Source: Allosphingosinicella sp.
GTDB taxonomy: Bacteria; Pseudomonadota; Alphaproteobacteria; Sphingomonadales; Sphingomonadaceae
DNA: 8,263 nucleotides
Direction of reading: 5' to 3'
NCBI GenBank assembly: GCA_030146745.1
Contig: JASLBD010000126.1
Location: 1 to 8,263, forward strand
Shown here: positions 5,409 through 8,263 of the stretch, piece after piece
How the letters are laid out: each line of letters opens with the position of its first letter
Position numbering within the stretch: position 1 is the first letter of the stretch
The notes under the pieces: generated by a model
Databases searched by the model: none
Seen by the model: the letters and a program-made list of their open reading frames with translations, nothing else
What the model was told of the DNA's origin: nothing
Translations under genes and position numbers: made by a program

Positions 5409-7114
5409 CGGGCGAGGACCTGCACGGGCTCGGCGGCCGCCGCAACCGGCGCCTGCGCGAGATAGGCGTGGAGCGCGGCCACGACCTGGGCGCCGTCGCC
5501 GACCGCCGCGGCGACCCGCTTGACCGAAGACGCGCGGACGTCGCCGACCGCGAAGACCCCCGGGCGGCTGGTCTCGAGCGGAAGGCAGCCGGCCCGCGCC
5601 TCCGGGCCGGTGAGGATGAAGCCGCGCGGGTCGAGCTTCAGGCCCGAGCCGTGGAGCCAATCGGTATTGGGATCGGCGCCGATGAACAGGAAGAGGTGGC
5701 GGCAGGCCCGGCGAAGCTCGGTCTCCGATCCGCGCGCGCGCCAACCTATCGAGTCGAGCGCCCGGTCGCGGCCTTCAAGCGCGGAGACTTCCGCCCCGGC
5801 GACCAGCTCGACATTGGACAGGTTGGCGATCCGCTCGACCAGATAGGCGGACATCGTCTCTTCCAGCGGGCGGCGGGCGATCAGGGTGACATGGCGGGCG
5901 TGGCCGGCGAGGAAGACCACCGCCTGGCCGGCCGAATTGCCGCCGCCGACCAGGGCGACGTCCTGGCCCGCGACGAGCTTGGCCTCCAGCGGAGAAGCCC
6001 AGTAATGGACCGACGAGCCCTCGAAATCCTCGAGGCGGGAAATCCCGAGGCGGCGGTAGCGGGCGCCGGTCGCGAGCACGATGGCGCGGGCCCGGATGCG
6101 CTCGCCGTTGGCGAGGCTCAGCCGGCGGCCGCCGTCCTCGTCGCATTCGAGCTTCACCGCCTCGTCGGGGATCGCCATCTCGACTCCGAACTTCTGCGCC
6201 TGGTTGAAGGCCCGGGCCATCAGCGCCATTCCGGAGATTCCGGTCGGAAAGCCCAGATAATTCTCGATCCGCGCCGAGGCGCCGGCCTGTCCGCCGAAGG
6301 CCCGGCAGTCGAGCACCAGCACGCTCAGGCCTTCCGACGCGGCGTAGACCGCGGTGGCGAGCCCGGCCGGGCCGGCGCCGATCACAGCGACGTCGAAGAC
6401 CCGGTCGGGATCGATCGGCCCCACCAGGCCGAGGCAGCGGGCGAGGCAGGCCTCGGTCGGGTTGCGAAGCAATTGCCCGTCCGGACAGAGCACGATCGGA
6501 AGCTCTTCCGGGGCGACGTGGAATCGCTCGACGAGGGCTCGGGCGTCGAAATCCTTGTCCGAGTCCAGCCTCTGGTGGGGGTGGCCGTTGCGCGAGAGAT
6601 AGCCCTCGAGCCGGAGAAGGTCGGCACTCCCCTCGCGGCCGACCAGGATTGGCCCGCCCGTCCCGGTCTCGATCAGCCCGACGCGCCGAAGGATGAGGGC
6701 GCGCATGATCCGCTCGCCGACCTCGGCCTCCGCGACGAGCAGCGCCCGAAGCCGCTCCGGCGGGATCACCACCGCCTCGACCGGTCCGCGCGCCCGGGCG
6801 TCGACGAGCGCGGGCTGTCCCGACAATTGGGCGAGCTCGCCGAGGAAGGCGCCGGGGCCGTGGGTGACGATGAGCCCGCCCGGATCGCCATCGCGGGCAT
6901 GCCGGGTGATGTCCACTTCGCCGGCCAGGATCAGGCTGAGCCCGTGGCCGCTCTCCCCGCTGCGCACCAGCATCTCGCCGGGCGCGTAGCTGCGCCGGCT
7001 TCCGAAGCGGCCAAGGCGCTCGAACTCGGCTGGGGCGAGCAGGGGGTACATCTGCGCGCGCCGGCTGTCGTAGACCGGCGAGCTGATCTCGGTCCGGGGC
7101 GGGGATTCGGCCAT
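5405..7114 (-). CDS. Cyclic-nucleotide-binding-like / thioredoxin-reductase-like FAD-dependent oxidoreductase
   Basis: A 569-residue three-part cytosolic flavoprotein. Residues about 20-145 form a CRP-like cyclic-nucleotide-binding fold ('LILAGEVDITRHARDGD', 'GAFLGELAQLSGQPALV'). Residues about 154-230 resemble a thioredoxin/glutaredoxin fold ('PILVGREGS', 'HPHQRLDSDKDFD', 'ELPIVLCPDGQLLRNPT') without a CxxC. Residues 238-560 are a thioredoxin-reductase-like module: FAD motif 'VIGAGPAGLATA' (244-255), NADPH motif 'LVGGGNSAGQA' (388-398), the ATG motif 'VLATGARYRRLG', and C-terminal 'GVFAVGDVRASSVKRVAAAVGDG' (519-541). Where thioredoxin reductase has its redox CxxC, this protein reads 'HYWASPLEAKL', so it cannot be a classical disulfide reductase. 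The usual phosphate-binding arginine of the cyclic-nucleotide pocket is also absent. The family is known from databases as 'cyclic nucleotide-binding domain-containing thioredoxin-disulfide reductase'; its electron acceptor is not known to me. The start at ATG 7114 gives the full domain set; no strong ribosome binding site precedes it. First gene of an operon with the FMN reductase and DUF2171 genes. Confidence 0.93.
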   Translation of the reverse strand: MAESPPRTEISSPVYDSRRAQMYPLLAPAEFERLGRFGSRRSYAPGEMLVRSGESGHGLSLILAGEVDITRHARDGDPGGLIVTHGPGAFLGELAQLSGQPALVDARARGPVEAVVIPPERLRALLVAEAEVGERIMRALILRRVGLIETGTGGPILVGREGSADLLRLEGYLSRNGHPHQRLDSDKDFDARALVERFHVAPEELPIVLCPDGQLLRNPTEACLARCLGLVGPIDPDRVFDVAVIGAGPAGLATAVYAASEGLSVLVLDCRAFGGQAGASARIENYLGFPTGISGMALMARAFNQAQKFGVEMAIPDEAVKLECDEDGGRRLSLANGERIRARAIVLATGARYRRLGISRLEDFEGSSVHYWASPLEAKLVAGQDVALVGGGNSAGQAVVFLAGHARHVTLIARRPLEETMSAYLVERIANLSNVELVAGAEVSALEGRDRALDSIGWRARGSETELRRACRHLFLFIGADPNTDWLHGSGLKLDPRGFILTGPEARAGCLPLETSRPGVFAVGDVRASSVKRVAAAVGDGAQVVAALHAYLAQAPVAAAAEPVQVLAR

Positions 7115-7171
7115 GGCTGGCTTCTAGGCGAGGGACGGGGGCAAGGCGAGCCCGCTTGGCGGCTCTCGAAT

Positions 7172-7256
7172 CACGGTCATGCTGAACCTGTTTCAGCATC
7201 CACTTCTCCGCCGCCCCGGCGGGCGACCAGTTGCACCCTGAAACAAGTTCGGGGTG
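7172..7256. repeat. Paired palindromic intergenic repeat (element 3, variant stem)
   Basis: The left hairpin has a perfect 8-bp stem ATGCTGAA/TTCAGCAT with loop CCTGT (7179-7199). The right hairpin has a 9-bp stem CACCCTGAA/TTCGGGGTG around ACAAG with one G-T wobble (7234-7256). The right arm read in reverse has loop CTTGT, matching the CTTGA loops of elements 1 and 2, and the left arm keeps the GTCAT and ATCCAC flanks. The element fills much of the 213-base gap between the divergent flavoprotein and msrB genes. It leaves 57 bases to the flavoprotein start and 71 to the msrB start. It resembles a second repeat family familiar from sphingomonad genomes (recalled, not searched). I found no convincing promoter motif in the gap. 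Confidence 0.8.
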
Positions 7257-7327
7257 GGGGTGAGCAACTTGTAACGCGCCTCGTCCAGCCCGACCTTGGA
7301 GCAAAGAAATTTTCGAAGGAAATCCCA

Positions 7328-7795
7328 ATGACCGCCGCCAAGTCCCGCTCGGGATACGACATCGAACCCCTCGACCCCGCCCGGCGTGACGCCGTTGCGG
7401 TCCGGCTGACCGAAGAGGAGCGGCGGGTGATCCTCGACCAAGGCACCGAGCCCGCTTTCTGCGGGACGCTGCTGAACAACAAGGCGTCGGGTATCTACGC
7501 CTGTCGGCTGTGCGGCCTGCCCCTGTTCAGATCGGAGGGCAAGTTCGAGAGCGGCACCGGCTGGCCGAGCTTCACCCGGCCGTTCGACCCGGAGCATGTC
7601 CGCGACGTCGAGGACCGGAGCTACGGCATGGTCCGGACCGAGATACGCTGCGCCCGCTGCGACGGACCTCTCGGCCATGTATTCCCGGACGGCCCGCCGC
7701 CGACGGGGCTTCGCTACTGCCGAAACGCGCGGTCGCTGGAATTTTTCGAGGCGGAGGAGGGCATCGAGCAGAGGACGAACGCCGGCGTGGGCTAG
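7328..7795 (+). CDS. msrB: Peptide-methionine (R)-S-oxide reductase
   Basis: A 155-residue repair enzyme that reduces methionine-R-sulfoxide in oxidised proteins back to methionine, normally recycled by thioredoxin. Zinc ligands are C59-x-x-C62 ('YACRLCGLPLF') and C108-x-x-C111 ('IRCARCDGPLGHVF', with H117). The substrate-site segment is 'ESGTGWPSFTRPF' (74-86). The catalytic cysteine is C131 in 'GLRYCRNARSLEF'. The common resolving-cysteine position in the GxGWPSF region is threonine (T77), but an N-terminal C45 ('EPAFCGTLLNNK') could play that part, as in some other MsrB proteins. No signal peptide, so cytosolic. The ATG at 7328 follows AAGGA (7316-7320) by 7 bases. The frame is open far upstream, antisense to the flavoprotein gene, and that part is not coding. 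The start excludes the palindromic repeat. The gene is divergent from the flavoprotein operon, which fits a shared oxidative-stress role. Confidence 0.95.
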   Translation: MTAAKSRSGYDIEPLDPARRDAVAVRLTEEERRVILDQGTEPAFCGTLLNNKASGIYACRLCGLPLFRSEGKFESGTGWPSFTRPFDPEHVRDVEDRSYGMVRTEIRCARCDGPLGHVFPDGPPPTGLRYCRNARSLEFFEAEEGIEQRTNAGVG

Positions 7796-7809
7796 GCCGC
7801 CCCACTTCT

Positions 7810-7833
7810 CCTCTCCCGTAAGGACGGGAGAGG
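7810..7833. terminator. Perfect 10-bp hairpin between convergent msrB and ABC-F genes
   Basis: CCTCTCCCGT pairs perfectly with ACGGGAGAGG around the loop AAGG. It lies 14 bases after the msrB stop and 5 bases beyond the ABC-F stop, so it could end transcripts from both sides. Neither flank has a clear T-run, so Rho-independent termination is unproven. The hairpin may instead protect 3' ends, or be another dispersed repeat. Confidence 0.6.
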
Positions 7834-7838
7834 GTTCA

Positions 7839-8263
7839 TCACGCCGCCCGCGACTTCTCCATCGCCTCGGTCGCCTCCAGCCAGCGCCGCTCGGCGTCGG
7901 CGAGCTGCTCGCCATTCGCCGCGAGGAGCTTCATCAGCTCGCTCATCGTGCGCCGGGCGTCCTCCGGCGTGGCGGAGGCGGGGTCGAACATCGCCCGCTC
8001 GATCTCCGTCTTGCGCTTCTCGAGCCTGGCGATCTCGGCCTCGGCGGCCTGCGCCGTCTTGCGCAGCGACTGCCCCTGGGCGCGGGCCTCGGCCTCGGCT
8101 CGGCGCTCGTCCTTGCGGCTCCGCTTCGCCGCCTGACGGTCGCCGCCGCCTTCCTGGTTCCGGCCGAGGATGAGGTCGGTATAATCGTCGAGGCTGCCGG
8201 CATATTCGCGCGCGGTCCCGCCGTCGACGAGGACCAGGCGGTCGGTGGTGAGCTCGAGCATGT
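7839..8263 (-). CDS. ABC-F family ATP-binding cassette protein, C-terminal part (5' end beyond window)
   Basis: The visible 140 or so residues are the end of an ABC-F ATPase, a soluble twin-cassette protein of the Uup/EttA/YheS group that acts on ribosomes rather than in transport. 'MLELTTDRLVLVDGGTAREYAGSLDDYTDLIL' positions follow directly after the second-cassette switch motif SHDRH of these proteins, which would lie just outside the window. The two bases left at the edge (AC on the minus strand) agree with a His codon there. The remaining part is a charged, alanine-rich helical segment with heptad character ('RKTAQAAEAEIARLEKRK', 'QLADAERRWLEATEAMEK'), typical of the C-terminal coiled coil of Uup-like members. 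The ATG at 8261 is internal, not the start. Which ABC-F subgroup it is cannot be settled without the cassettes. It converges on msrB. Confidence 0.88.
   Translation of the reverse strand, partial: MLELTTDRLVLVDGGTAREYAGSLDDYTDLILGRNQEGGGDRQAAKRSRKDERRAEAEARAQGQSLRKTAQAAEAEIARLEKRKTEIERAMFDPASATPEDARRTMSELMKLLAANGEQLADAERRWLEATEAMEKSRAA

Noticed and set aside
5409..5744. A 112-residue N-terminal extension of the FMN reductase.
   Set aside because: It overlaps the 3' end of the flavoprotein gene in another frame, is Arg/Pro-rich, and the ATGA overlap start gives the exact family N-terminus.
5775..7328. A 517-codon minus-strand open frame including a 'MLKQVQHD'-type peptide.
   Set aside because: It is an alternative frame of the flavoprotein gene, with Arg/Pro-rich sequence. 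The peptide is translation of the element 3 palindrome, a familiar cause of spurious annotations.
5468..7795. A 775-codon open frame on the plus strand running through the flavoprotein region and into msrB.
   Set aside because: Only the last 155 codons (from 7328) are msrB. The rest is antisense to a gene with clear FAD and NADPH motifs, has Arg/Ala/Gly/Asp-rich low-information sequence, and crosses the palindromic repeat. Long antisense frames are expected at high GC.

Overview
This is a high-GC window of compact, mostly housekeeping chromosome, most likely from an alphaproteobacterium of the Sphingomonadales. The reasons are the protein flavour (MaiA, PncB, DUF2171, an ABC-F ATPase), the GC-rich third codon positions, and short dispersed palindromes between genes that resemble those I know from sphingomonad genomes. 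The lineage call is inference from composition and recalled families, not from a search. Nine protein-coding genes are supported. The two at the window edges are incomplete. I saw no rRNA, tRNA, CRISPR array, transposase or prophage gene. No gene-free stretch reaches 300 bases; the longest is 213 bases (7115-7327).

Layout. On the minus strand at the left edge, a zeta-class glutathione transferase / maleylacetoacetate isomerase gene (maiA, 1154-513) runs directly into a class II aldolase/adducin-family gene (500 to beyond position 1). The maiA stop codon lies inside the aldolase ribosome binding site. Divergent from maiA is trpS (1260-2261), which starts at TTG. After a paired inverted repeat (2319-2408) come pncB (2445-3797) and pncA (3808-4446). 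These form a tight two-gene NAD-salvage unit: nicotinamide to nicotinate by PncA, then nicotinate to nicotinate mononucleotide by PncB. A second paired palindrome (4463-4550) separates pncA from a convergent minus-strand operon.

That operon reads 7114 to 4582. Its order is a three-part flavoprotein (cyclic-nucleotide-binding-like domain, thioredoxin-like domain, thioredoxin-reductase-like domain), then an NADPH-dependent FMN reductase, then a small DUF2171 protein. Both junctions are 4-base ATGA overlaps, so the three are probably co-translated. Divergent from it is msrB (7328-7795), a methionine-R-sulfoxide reductase. Together these suggest a redox or oxidative-damage neighbourhood. A third palindrome pair (7172-7256), with different stem bases but the same architecture, sits between the two. 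At the right edge, the C-terminal part of an ABC-F ATPase (minus strand) converges on msrB, with a perfect 10-bp hairpin between them.

I do not see an undescribed defence, mobile or biosynthetic system. Two things deserve a closer look. One is the flavoprotein operon, whose first protein has lost the redox cysteines and the usual cyclic-nucleotide arginine. The other is the set of palindromic repeats, whose stems vary by compensating base changes while loop and flanks stay constant.
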